DNA of 11,830 nucleotides from assembly GCA_012965455.1 (NCBI GenBank), contig DTSG01000002.1:1-11830 (forward strand), read 5' to 3'. The DNA comes from Planctomycetaceae bacterium (GTDB lineage: Bacteria; Planctomycetota; Planctomycetia; Pirellulales; Pirellulaceae). Both the position numbers and the translations under genes were made by a program. Each line of letters begins with the position of its first letter. Within the stretch, counting starts at the first letter, position 1. Below, piece after piece: positions 1-7,248 of this stretch. Below the pieces are notes generated by a model. It made no database searches. It was not told the origin of the DNA and saw only the letters and a list, made by a program, of their open reading frames with translations.

Positions 1-1583
1 GCACTAATAATGAAAGTAGAATCAGTTCAACATTTTCCAATTTGAAACAAATCACGGAAAAGGGAAATCATCCTAACGCTAAATTCGACGAGGGAATGAA
101 TGCTATTTTGGCTTCCGTCAAAACTGACATTCAAAAAACTTGGCAAGACAAATACAACGTGCAAAAACAATCATTGAATTGGCCCGTCGGTCCTGGTCAA
201 CTTGATCGCATAACAGCTAATTATTTTGAACCATTATCACCGATCGAACTCAGAGTTGAAATGGATGGAGTGATTAACCCGTTAAATAGTTCAGTAAAAA
301 CGGAAATCAGTCAGATCGCCCGCAGCAAATACAAAGACTTTACAGCCGTATATCTGCCAACACTGGCGGACATCGTCGATGCTCGTTGGGGTCCCGACCC
401 TGCCGCAGCCAGCGGATTTGGGGATACTAGTACCGGTGAAGGTGGTGTAGCGGACGTCGCACCGGTCAACGAGCATCTGGTCGTCTGGAAAGAATCCAAT
501 CAAAAAGCTCTTACATCACGATTTGCTTGGGCAAATAGCGTACCGACCACCCTCGAGATCCTCTACGCACAGGAAGACCTCTGGGTATTGAACCAATGGC
601 TCAAAATTGTCGCGGACATGAATAAAACCGCTGATGCTGCATATAACGCTAAAGTCACCGACATTATCGGTATCGATCTTGCCAAGAATGGTGCCTTCAT
701 TGGTCCCACCGGCGTGGATCTCGCTAAAGAAGCGATACTTAGTGGTGGTAAAGTTACTGGCGGTGATGCGGGCGGCATGGGTGACATGGGTGGCATGGGT
801 GGCATGGGTGGCATGGGTGGCATGGGTGGCATGGACGGCATGATGAGTGGCACTGAAGAAGGTGATGATAATGAAGGTGGTGGAGGTGAAAGTGGTGGAG
901 GTGAAGGTGGCGGTGGCGACGGTGGCGAAGTTGTTGGTGGCGGAGAAACTAAAGCGTCCAGCGATCCTGGCGACCTTCGCTATGTCGACGATACATACCA
1001 ACCGTTAGCTATCAACGAATTACGTACTGCCTTGAACATCACGACAGAGTCGCGAAATATTCGTCCCAAACTTGCAATTGCCAAACGATACCCCACCAGA
1101 ATTCGGTTGACGATCGACCTCAGGTTTTTGCATCAGTTTCTTGCTGCCTGTGGTAACGCCGAATTAAGCATCGAAGTTTTACAAGTCCGTATCAATGCTC
1201 CCTCAGGAATGAACAAAGGGGGCGGCGACTCTGGTAGCATGGGTAGCATGGGCGGAGACATGGGCGGAGGAATGGACGGAGGAATGGACGGAGGTATGGG
1301 TGAAGGGGACATGGGCAGTATGGGCGGAGCCATGGGTGGTATGGGCGGAGCCATGGGTGGTATGGGCGGAGCCATGGGTGGTATGGGCGGAGCCATGGGT
1401 GGTATGGGTGGCGGTGCTGTCATTCAAGCCCCAACAATGCAATACCACGTCGAAGTCGAAATATACGGAATCGTGCACATCTATAACCCTGTAAACCTGG
1501 CAGCCTTAGGGATTGATCCTCAAGAGAACAACACAAACAATAACAATAACAATCCAGCTGACCCCGGTGGTGAAGCTGAGTAG
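1..1583 (+). CDS. Gly/Met-rich protein of unknown function, 5' end outside window
   Basis: I do not recognise this protein. The reading frame is open from base 3 with no stop, so the TTG at 42 is probably internal and the gene begins upstream of the window. What is visible: a hydrophilic, helix-like N-terminal part (to about base 750) with several Trp residues; a GGM tract (769-842); an acidic Gly-rich linker (843-950); a globular-looking segment (960-1200) ending in a strand-helix-strand pattern around RIRLTIDLRFLHQFLAACG; a second Gly/Met tract (1215-1420); a hydrophobic strand-rich stretch VEVEIYGIVHIYNP; and an Asn-run C-terminus. No membrane segment is seen in the visible part. The strand-helix-strand stretch loosely recalls the ferredoxin-like periplasmic domains of PilO/GspM proteins, which is only a guess. 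The following gene shares the repeat style and lies 77 bases downstream, suggesting an operon and partner proteins. Confidence 0.85.
   Translation, partial: TNNESRISSTFSNLKQITEKGNHPNAKFDEGMNAILASVKTDIQKTWQDKYNVQKQSLNWPVGPGQLDRITANYFEPLSPIELRVEMDGVINPLNSSVKTEISQIARSKYKDFTAVYLPTLADIVDARWGPDPAAASGFGDTSTGEGGVADVAPVNEHLVVWKESNQKALTSRFAWANSVPTTLEILYAQEDLWVLNQWLKIVADMNKTADAAYNAKVTDIIGIDLAKNGAFIGPTGVDLAKEAILSGGKVTGGDAGGMGDMGGMGGMGGMGGMGGMDGMMSGTEEGDDNEGGGGESGGGEGGGGDGGEVVGGGETKASSDPGDLRYVDDTYQPLAINELRTALNITTESRNIRPKLAIAKRYPTRIRLTIDLRFLHQFLAACGNAELSIEVLQVRINAPSGMNKGGGDSGSMGSMGGDMGGGMDGGMDGGMGEGDMGSMGGAMGGMGGAMGGMGGAMGGMGGAMGGMGGGAVIQAPTMQYHVEVEIYGIVHIYNPVNLAALGIDPQENNTNNNNNNPADPGGEAE
789..833 (+). repeat. 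Five perfect 9-bp tandem repeats encoding GGM
   Basis: The unit GGTGGCATG occurs five times without a mismatch, in frame, giving Gly-Gly-Met repeats. It is flanked by degenerate copies (GDM before, DGM after). Identical codons across the copies point to recent expansion by replication slippage. Confidence 0.95.
1323..1406 (+). repeat. Four perfect 21-bp tandem repeats encoding GGAMGGM
   Basis: Four identical 21-bp units start at 1323, 1344, 1365 and 1386, each coding GGAMGGM with the same codons. The upstream stretch (1233-1322) holds diverged relatives. Perfect identity at synonymous positions suggests recent duplication, so copy number may vary between strains. It lies in a coding frame with no spacers, so it is not a CRISPR array. 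Confidence 0.95.
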
Positions 1584-1606
1584 TTTTAACCAAATGATTT
1601 TTACTA

Positions 1607-1648
1607 ATTGTCGGGCAACACCAAATTTCTGGTTCGTTGCTTCGCAAT
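1607..1648 (+). other. Intercistronic RNA hairpin just before the ribosome binding site of the next gene
   Basis: The gap between the two Gly/Met-rich genes can fold. GCAACACCA (1615-1623) pairs with TGGT (1630-1633) and GTTGC (1636-1640) across a two-base bulge, with a six-base loop. An outer ATTG/CAAT pair (1607-1610 with 1645-1648) closes it across a symmetric internal loop. No T-run follows, so it is not a standard terminator. It ends one base before the GGAGAA ribosome binding site, so it could affect translation or mark an RNA processing site. No folding energy was computed. Confidence 0.45.
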
Positions 1649-1654
1649 GGAGAA
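1649..1654 (+). promoter_or_regulatory. Ribosome binding site fixing the start at 1661
   Basis: GGAGAA sits six bases before ATG 1661. It favours this start over the in-frame TTG at 1637, which lies upstream of the binding site and inside the hairpin. Confidence 0.8.
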
Positions 1655-1660
1655 TGTAAC

Positions 1661-4057
1661 ATGGTTTTTGGACGCAAAAAGAAACAAGACCAAGCAGATA
1701 CGATCATGGACGCTGTGCTTAAAGCTACCGGTGAGACTGATCTCACAGCGGACCCCACTGCGCCCGCGACAGTCATTGCAAAACAATCAGCTACCACGAC
1801 GGAAAGCAAGTCCAAGCCGATTTCTGACAATATTCTTATCGTCCATGCAGAAAAGATCGCTCTGACCGTCGCCGTTTTATTGTCAGGCTACCTCATTTAC
1901 GCCGGAATGGGTGCTGGAGTGGATGATCTGGGCATACGTTTTGACAAGAATGGCGAACAGCTCGATGATAAAATTAAGGAAGCAAATAACAATATCTCCA
2001 AGGACACCTGGGAAAAAGAACAAGATAATTACCTGGTGACAAGCTATGAATCGCGAGCCAAGAATAGTCAATTGACAATCAACTCGGATGACTACTCTCC
2101 CAATCAACTATTCAATCCCCCAATCAACCGAATCATTACCCGACGCGAAGATCCCCAGTTGTACCCAGTGATGGATATCCGCACGTTCGCCCTGACTGGA
2201 CCCGTAGCCTATATCTTGGGTGAAAATGAAGTCGACCCTACAGCCGCCGACGAACCTGCTAAAGAAGTGATCGAAGAAAAGAAACCCATCCGTAAGCCTC
2301 CCAAGAGAGATGACAATTCTGCCTTTGGTGGAGACGAGATGGCTGGAATGGAGGATATGCCAGGCATGGGCGGCATGGACGGAATGATGGGCGACATGGA
2401 TGGTGGAGCGATGAGCAATATGGAAGGGATAATCCGTAAACTCCGCAGCGACCGCGGCCAAATACTAGGTTATCGTCCCACCGGTGGAAACACCGGAGAT
2501 ATGGGTGGCATGGGCGGAGATATGGGTGGCATGGGCGGCATGGGTGGAATGATGGGTGGCATGGACGGCACGGACGGCATAGATGATGGCGGCTCCAGCC
2601 AATTAACCGGCAACACACCAACAGGGACTCCGGTCGCACGAGCGCGAACAATGGTCGCAGGTACAGCACTCGTACCGTTCAAACAACAATTTGATGAATT
2701 TGAACGTGCACTTGCTATGCGATCGGGATACGACGGGCTACGTGATCAACCCGATTACGTGTTTATGTACGTCGAACGCGTCGATGTGACAAGCGACCCT
2801 ACGCAAGTCGTGGATGAAAGCCAGTGGCAAAGAATTCTGCACACTAATGCACACCGTACTGAACAAAAGAAATGGCACAGTACCGCAACGGAAATCGTAG
2901 CATCGTCATACCTAAACCAATACATTTCACTGCAATGCCCACCGGTCATGCTGCGTGACCTCGATAATTTGTTGCGACATCCGGAAATACCATTGGCAGG
3001 CATGACTATTAAGAAACCAGATGAGCAAGAATCCGGCGAGGAAACACAAGAAGAACCAGAAGAGAACAACGAAAACGCCGATCTCCCAGGTGGCCTAGCA
3101 AACAACCGACCTAATGAAAATGGAAACACCAATCCCGCAGGAGCGATGGGCGGTATGGATGGCATGGATGGCATGGATGACATGGATGGCATGGGCGGAA
3201 TGATGGGTGGCATGGGTGGCATGGGCGGCATGGGCGGCATGATGGGTGGCATGGATGGCATGGGCGGAGAAATGTTTTCCAACAACATTCCCGACTATAA
3301 GCTCGTTCGCTTCTATGATTTCTCTGCTGAAGTTGGACATGTGTATCGATACCGCGTGCAATTGCTGATCGAAGATCCAAACCACCCCAACACCAAGTCC
3401 GACGACGAATACCGCGATCACCCCATGCCAAAACAAGTTACACTCAAGGATGACGTGATCCAGCGTATTAAACAACTTGATAGTTCAATCTTCTATCGTG
3501 CTACTCCTTGGAGCGAACCCAGCGAACCTGTTGCGGTAATGGATCCATTACAATTCGCGGGCGGAACAGCGGACGTCGTTAAGATTTTAACGGATCCAGT
3601 TAGCAGAAGATCATTCCAAGACCACGAACCTTCCGGAGTTGTCAAGACGATTATGTGGGACGAACATCGTGCGGTAGACATCATGTTTAATCGCCCCGTC
3701 CATCGCGGTTCATTCATGAATTTCAGCGCTGATGCAGAATACGGACACCCGATTACTGAAGTCATCATGGCCGCCGGACAACAACCATTCAAAACCGACT
3801 TTATCATCGGCGATATCCGTGGTGGTGACACTTTACCACTAAACACTAAAGATTTTCCCTATCACGCGCCTGGCGAGTTTTTGCTAATTGATGCCCAAGG
3901 TAATCTCGTTGTCCGCACCGAACTTGCCGACGACAGATTGTTCCGTCGCTACAACTATGCTTCCGATACCGAAGATCAATTCGCCCCGACTGACGGAGGC
4001 ATGGGAGGCATGGACGGCATGATGGGTGGCATGGACGGCATGGACGGTAGCAATTAA
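1661..4057 (+). CDS. Single-pass membrane protein with four Gly/Met-rich tracts, function unknown
   Basis: This is a 798-residue protein that I cannot assign to a named family. The N-terminus is short and basic (GRKKK, residues 4-8), followed by a polar stretch and one hydrophobic segment at about 66-84 (core LTVAVLLSGYLIY). By the positive-inside rule the N-terminus is cytoplasmic and about 710 residues lie outside the inner membrane. The rest alternates globular-looking parts with low-complexity tracts rich in MGG/MDG at about residues 227-256, 281-303, 496-538 and 781-796. The globular part after the third tract opens with VRFYDFSAEVGHVYRYRVQL, which looks like a beta-sandwich edge. Its neighbour upstream has the same tract type, so the two may form one envelope complex. 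A structural or secretion-like role is inference only. A Cu-binding role for the Met-rich tracts is possible, but there is no His/Cys context for it. Confidence 0.92.
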   Translation: MVFGRKKKQDQADTIMDAVLKATGETDLTADPTAPATVIAKQSATTTESKSKPISDNILIVHAEKIALTVAVLLSGYLIYAGMGAGVDDLGIRFDKNGEQLDDKIKEANNNISKDTWEKEQDNYLVTSYESRAKNSQLTINSDDYSPNQLFNPPINRIITRREDPQLYPVMDIRTFALTGPVAYILGENEVDPTAADEPAKEVIEEKKPIRKPPKRDDNSAFGGDEMAGMEDMPGMGGMDGMMGDMDGGAMSNMEGIIRKLRSDRGQILGYRPTGGNTGDMGGMGGDMGGMGGMGGMMGGMDGTDGIDDGGSSQLTGNTPTGTPVARARTMVAGTALVPFKQQFDEFERALAMRSGYDGLRDQPDYVFMYVERVDVTSDPTQVVDESQWQRILHTNAHRTEQKKWHSTATEIVASSYLNQYISLQCPPVMLRDLDNLLRHPEIPLAGMTIKKPDEQESGEETQEEPEENNENADLPGGLANNRPNENGNTNPAGAMGGMDGMDGMDDMDGMGGMMGGMGGMGGMGGMMGGMDGMGGEMFSNNIPDYKLVRFYDFSAEVGHVYRYRVQLLIEDPNHPNTKSDDEYRDHPMPKQVTLKDDVIQRIKQLDSSIFYRATPWSEPSEPVAVMDPLQFAGGTADVVKILTDPVSRRSFQDHEPSGVVKTIMWDEHRAVDIMFNRPVHRGSFMNFSADAEYGHPITEVIMAAGQQPFKTDFIIGDIRGGDTLPLNTKDFPYHAPGEFLLIDAQGNLVVRTELADDRLFRRYNYASDTEDQFAPTDGGMGGMDGMMGGMDGMDGSN
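2339..2569 (+). repeat. First pair of Gly/Met/Asp low-complexity tracts in the membrane protein
   Basis: Two degenerate tracts, 2339-2428 and 2495-2569, are built on ATG-GGY-GGN and ATG-GAY-GGN triplets and separated by a short charged segment. They are less regular than those in the upstream gene, so probably older. Confidence 0.8.
3146..3274 (+). repeat. Longest Gly/Met/Asp low-complexity tract in the membrane protein
   Basis: About 43 codons consist almost only of Met, Gly and Asp in MGG, MDG and MMGG patterns. The tract separates an acidic linker (EEPEEN region) from the C-terminal globular part. A shorter tract of the same kind closes the protein at 4001-4049. Confidence 0.85.
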
Positions 4058-4116
4058 ATCCGCACACTCGCCACAATCACAAACGGATCCCTGTGGTGTG
4101 ACCGGTGCCGTCCCCA

Positions 4117-4842
4117 CTACCAAGGCCAGCGGGCACCGAGTGCCGTTTTTTGAATCTTGGTAAGTTGGCGTATTCCCTGTCCAGCGAGACTGAGCATGCT
4201 CTGCAGCTGAGCGTCATCAAAGGTCGCTTCTTCACCCGTCCCTTGAATTTCAACAAACCGTTTCCCTCCGGTCATCACGACATTCATATCCACGTCGGCA
4301 GCAAAGTCTAACTCATAATCTAAGTCTAAGAAGCAGCGTCCTGCCACAACTCCAACACTCACAGCTGCTACGCTGTCACGCAACGGATATTTCTGGGGAT
4401 CTGGTAAATCTTTACGAATGCTATGAATAGCATCGATACACGCGATCATTGCCCCGGAAATGCTTGCCGTCCGAGTTCCACCATCTGCTTGTAACACATC
4501 ACAATCGATTGATATGGAACGTTCTCCAAGTGCATCGAGATCCGCAACCGCTCGTATGCTACGGCCAATCAACCGTTGAATTTCCGTTGTGCGACCATCC
4601 ACCTTGCCGCGATCTCGGCGTTTACGTGGGCTGGTACTCGAGGGCAACATATTATATTCAGCCGTAATCCAACCGCGACAGCTCCCCTTCATCCAAGGCG
4701 GAACCGATTCTTCGATACTCGCAGTACATAACACAACCGTTTCACCGGCGCGGAACAGCACGCTCCCGGGCGCCTTATTTGTATAACGCCGTTTTACCGA
4801 AATATCTCGTAATTGATTTGCGCGTCGTTTGATCCTCGCCAT
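4117..4842 (-). CDS. rph: Ribonuclease PH
   Basis: RNase PH is a phosphate-dependent 3'-5' exoribonuclease that trims tRNA 3' ends in the cytoplasm, normally as a hexamer. At 241 residues it fits the usual length of about 240. Family hallmarks run the whole length: KAPGSVLF and TVVLCTASIEESVP near the N-terminus, GWITAEYNMLPSST (58-70), GRTTEIQRLIGRSIR (83-97), DCDVLQADGGTRTASISG (113-130, with the phosphate-binding Arg at about 124), and VDMNVVMTG (184-192) with acidic residues that the family uses in catalysis. The frame also has an ATG at 4848, but AGGAG directly abuts that codon and lies six bases from ATG 4842, so I chose 4842. The gene follows argF by 16 bases, consistent with translational coupling. 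Its 3' end overlaps the terminator of the convergent operon. Confidence 0.97.
   Translation of the reverse strand: MARIKRRANQLRDISVKRRYTNKAPGSVLFRAGETVVLCTASIEESVPPWMKGSCRGWITAEYNMLPSSTSPRKRRDRGKVDGRTTEIQRLIGRSIRAVADLDALGERSISIDCDVLQADGGTRTASISGAMIACIDAIHSIRKDLPDPQKYPLRDSVAAVSVGVVAGRCFLDLDYELDFAADVDMNVVMTGGKRFVEIQGTGEEATFDDAQLQSMLSLAGQGIRQLTKIQKTALGARWPW
4132..4151 (+). terminator. Rho-independent terminator for the Gly/Met-rich operon, inside the 3' end of rph
   Basis: GGCAC (4132-4136), a three-base loop and GTGCC (4140-4144) form a short GC-rich stem, followed by G and six T residues (4146-4151). This is the expected layout for + strand transcription leaving the gene that ends at 4057. 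The same bases encode the last residues of the convergent rph. An upstream CGGTGCC (4103-4109) can also pair with 4132-4138, giving a competing stem. Confidence 0.6.
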
Positions 4843-4848
4843 CGTCAT

Positions 4849-4853
4849 CTCCT
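4849..4853 (-). promoter_or_regulatory. Ribosome binding site that sets the rph start
   Basis: AGGAG on the - strand leaves zero spacing to ATG 4848 but six bases to ATG 4842. It lies five bases after the argF stop codon, so ribosomes finishing argF can reinitiate here. Confidence 0.75.
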
Positions 4854-4858
4854 AAATC

Positions 4859-5788
4859 CTATTCACTTACTTCTTGCAGCAACCACATCAATAATCCCTT
4901 TTGAGCGTGCATGCGATTTCCCGCCTGAGTAACGACTCTACTTTGAGGTCCATCCATCACCGCGTCTGTAACTTCTTGACCCCTGCGAGCCGGCAGGCAA
5001 TGCAAGAAAATTGAATCTTTGGCAGCAACACTTAGTAACTCCTCATTGACTTGGTACTCTGCAAAATCTTGCTCTCGCTGTTGCTGCTCTTGCTCCTGAC
5101 CCATGCTGGCCCAAACATCCGTATAAATAGCCACCGCATTTTCAACAGCAGCCCGAGCGTCCGTGGTTTGTTGGACTACAAAGCCATCGCACCCCTTGCT
5201 AATGGCATCCAGCGCGGTTGTGTCAAATTGATATTTTTCCGGACAGGCGATTGTTAAACTCATGTCGAGTTTACCGCAAGCGATAGCTAACGACCGTGCC
5301 ACATTGTTAGCGTCACCGATATAAGCCACTGCTTGACCTGCAAGGCTATTGAACCCACCAACATGTTCCGCGATTGTATGTACGTCCGCCAACGCTTGGC
5401 AGGGATGACAGAAATCGGTCAGAGCATTAATAACGGGTACGGTGCAATATTGCGCGAGTTCTTCTACAGTTTGGTGCGAGTAGGACCGACAAGCGATGAC
5501 GTCGACATATTCACTCAGCACTTCGCTGAAATCCTTCATCGATTCGCGCACCCCCCAACCCGCTTCTTGTCCTAAAAACAGACAACCGCCGCCGAGCTGA
5601 GTCATTCCAGCCTCGAAACTGACGCGCGTTCGTAGCGATTGCTTTTCGAAAATCAGTGCCAGATTCGAGCCTTGCAAAGGTGCCATCTTTTTCGATCTAG
5701 CCAAATCGCTCTTAAGCGATTCGGCGATTTCCAAGATTCGCCGCAGTTCATCTTTGGTTAAATCAAGTAACGAAATTAAATGTTTCAT
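4859..5788 (-). CDS. argF: Ornithine carbamoyltransferase
   Basis: This enzyme transfers carbamoyl from carbamoyl phosphate to ornithine, making citrulline, the sixth step of arginine synthesis; it is usually a cytoplasmic trimer. The length of 309 residues is typical. Visible motifs: the carbamoyl-phosphate loop SLRTR (51-55), Arg101, HPCQ (128-131), GDANNVARSL (158-167), the ornithine-binding DVWASMG (224-230), and HCLPARRGQEV (263-273). The SMG and HCLP motifs argue for ornithine rather than N-acetyl- or N-succinylornithine as substrate. Oddities: the usual STRTR is SLRTR here, and a Gln/Glu-rich stretch follows SMG (231-239). The gene lies 114 bases after argD, with a strong hairpin in between, and ends 16 bases before rph. 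The ATG at 5788 is preceded by a weak GGATGAG. Confidence 0.97.
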   Translation of the reverse strand: MKHLISLLDLTKDELRRILEIAESLKSDLARSKKMAPLQGSNLALIFEKQSLRTRVSFEAGMTQLGGGCLFLGQEAGWGVRESMKDFSEVLSEYVDVIACRSYSHQTVEELAQYCTVPVINALTDFCHPCQALADVHTIAEHVGGFNSLAGQAVAYIGDANNVARSLAIACGKLDMSLTIACPEKYQFDTTALDAISKGCDGFVVQQTTDARAAVENAVAIYTDVWASMGQEQEQQQREQDFAEYQVNEELLSVAAKDSIFLHCLPARRGQEVTDAVMDGPQSRVVTQAGNRMHAQKGLLMWLLQEVSE

Positions 5789-5803
5789 AACGTCTCATCC
5801 AAG

Positions 5804-5840
5804 AAAAAATCAAGTTCGCTCGATCTTGAAAATCGAGCGA
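5804..5840 (-). promoter_or_regulatory. Hairpin with T-run between argD and argF, possible attenuator
   Basis: On the - strand TCGCTCGAT (5840-5832) pairs perfectly with ATCGAGCGA (5824-5816): nine base pairs with a seven-base loop. Six bases later comes a run of six T (5809-5804). A second, weaker stem, TCAAG (5829-5825) with CTTGA (5814-5810), uses the first stem's loop and directly precedes the T-run. The two folds exclude each other. This layout fits partial termination or attenuation before argF, or an mRNA processing site. Function is inferred from layout only. Confidence 0.5.
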
Positions 5841-5902
5841 CTCGTCGAACCATTGAGTTAGGTGTCACAGATTTTTGTTTCCGTAACTCCTGAGTGTCGG
5901 TG

Positions 5903-7102
5903 TTAAACTTCCAATCGTCGCAATACTCCGGATAAAATATCAACACCTTCGTTGGCTTGTTGCTCCGTCAAATTCATGGCCGGCAGCATTCGGATGACAT
6001 TACCCTGGGTGCAATTAACTAACAGGTTCTGTTCTAAGCACTGCTGTACGACATTTCCACCATCGACATCCAGTTCGATTCCAACCATCATTCCAGCGAC
6101 CCGAATTTCCTTAATCCACTGACATTCGCTGCGTAACTCACTGAAACGATTTTCGAACAGGGCGGCTAACGTTTGTACATTTTCCAACAGCCCTTCTTCT
6201 TCAATCGTCTCAATCATGGCAATCCCAGCAGCAGCAGCCAGCGGGTTCCCGCCAAAGGTCGACGCATGCATTCCGGGTCTCAAACTCGGAGCAATTTCAG
6301 CCGTTGTCAGCATAGCTCCTGCAGCGATTCCGCCACTGATTGCTTTCGCCAACGTCATTACATCTGGCGTCACACCAAAACGTTGATATCCAAACCAATC
6401 TCCCGTTCGGCCACAACCAGTTTGGACTTCATCGAACATTAACAACAAGTCGTGCTGATCCGCTAACTCTCGCAAGCCTTGCAAGAATCCATCCGCAGGA
6501 ATTCGCACTCCACCTTCTCCCTGGATCGGTTCAATAAGCAGGGCACATGTTTCCTCGTCGATTAAGTCTTTCGTTGCCTGCAGGTCACCATAGGGTGCAT
6601 AATTAAATCCAGCCATCAAAGGCCCTAAACCAGCATGGTATTTGGGCTGCGCCGTAGCGGTGGTCGTAGCCAACGTCCGCCCGTGAAAACCACCTTCAAA
6701 GGTAATGATCTTGTAACGTTCCGGACCATGATGCAATCGAGCTAACTTAATCGCGGCTTCGTTAGCCTCTGCTCCCGAATTACAGAAAAATGCTTGGCCG
6801 CCAAAACTTCGCTCGCTCAACAACTTGGCCCACTGACCCTGAGATTCAAAATGCCAAGAGTTGGGAACATGCACAAGCGTGGCTACCTGTTTTTGCACGG
6901 CTTGCACTACCTTAGGTGGACAATGCCCCAGCAAATTACAACCCCAACCCGGAAAGAGGTCCAGATAGCGATTTCCCTCAGCGTCCCAAATAGATGACCC
7001 TTCTCCACGCACCAAGTTAATGCCATAACGCCCGTAATTGGGTATAACATAATCTTGAAACAAGGCGATCGTATCTGGTGAACTTAAATTCTGAGCGTTC
7101 AT
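5903..7102 (-). CDS. argD: Acetylornithine aminotransferase
   Basis: This is a PLP-dependent class III aminotransferase that converts N-acetylglutamate semialdehyde to N-acetylornithine with glutamate as donor, the fourth step of arginine synthesis. Many ArgD enzymes also act on N-succinyl-diaminopimelate semialdehyde in lysine synthesis. The length of 399 residues is typical. Visible motifs: cofactor-phosphate loop NSGAEANE (108-115), GGFHGRT (137-143), EPIQGEGG (191-198), FDEVQTGCGRTG (223-234) with the ring-binding Asp224, the Schiff-base lysine Lys253 in LAKAISGG, and STFGGNP (281-287). The frame extends upstream to an ATG at 7195, but that 31-residue extension is unlike the family, while ATG 7102 has a good ribosome binding site. 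It lies 146 bases downstream of argB in the same orientation. Confidence 0.97.
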   Translation of the reverse strand: MNAQNLSSPDTIALFQDYVIPNYGRYGINLVRGEGSSIWDAEGNRYLDLFPGWGCNLLGHCPPKVVQAVQKQVATLVHVPNSWHFESQGQWAKLLSERSFGGQAFFCNSGAEANEAAIKLARLHHGPERYKIITFEGGFHGRTLATTTATAQPKYHAGLGPLMAGFNYAPYGDLQATKDLIDEETCALLIEPIQGEGGVRIPADGFLQGLRELADQHDLLLMFDEVQTGCGRTGDWFGYQRFGVTPDVMTLAKAISGGIAAGAMLTTAEIAPSLRPGMHASTFGGNPLAAAAGIAMIETIEEEGLLENVQTLAALFENRFSELRSECQWIKEIRVAGMMVGIELDVDGGNVVQQCLEQNLLVNCTQGNVIRMLPAMNLTEQQANEGVDILSGVLRRLEV

Positions 7103-7111
7103 GACTTCTGA

Positions 7112-7117
7112 TCCTTT
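7112..7117 (-). promoter_or_regulatory. Ribosome binding site that sets the argD start
   Basis: AAAGGA on the - strand stands about nine bases before ATG 7102. No comparable site precedes the upstream in-frame ATG at 7195. Confidence 0.65.
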
Positions 7118-7221
7118 AATACTACAAATTCTGCTGCATTCCCAGTGCATATTATAGGGTGATTTTTCGAATGTCGTCTTGATTGTACCGCACAATAGTA
7201 GAACGGCGAAACACCTAGTAA

Positions 7222-7243
7222 AGCGTATATCGCGAATTACGCT
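7222..7243 (-). other. Small hairpin just after argB
   Basis: AGCGTA and TACGCT (7222-7227 and 7238-7243) form a perfect six-base-pair inverted repeat with a ten-base loop, five bases beyond the argB stop codon. No clear T-run follows on the - strand, so it is more likely an mRNA stability or processing element than a terminator. It may also be chance. Confidence 0.3.
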
Positions 7244-7248
7244 AGCCG

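Noticed and set aside
1323..1406. Regular repeats as a CRISPR array
   Set aside because: The units are directly adjacent with no spacers, are in a coding frame, and no cas genes are present.
516..1478. Antisense ORFs with His-Ala-Thr or Pro-Met repeats opposite the Gly/Met gene
   Set aside because: They are mirror images of the GGM codon repeats in other frames, with no ribosome binding sites and no independent family features. The same applies to those opposite 2200-4120.
1637..1660. TTG start at 1637 for the membrane protein
   Set aside because: The strong GGAGAA site lies downstream of it and serves ATG 1661; the extra eight residues add nothing recognisable.
7103..7195. N-terminal extension of ArgD from ATG 7195
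   Set aside because: The extension is unlike ArgD N-termini, and ATG 7102 has a well-placed AAAGGA site and gives the normal family length.
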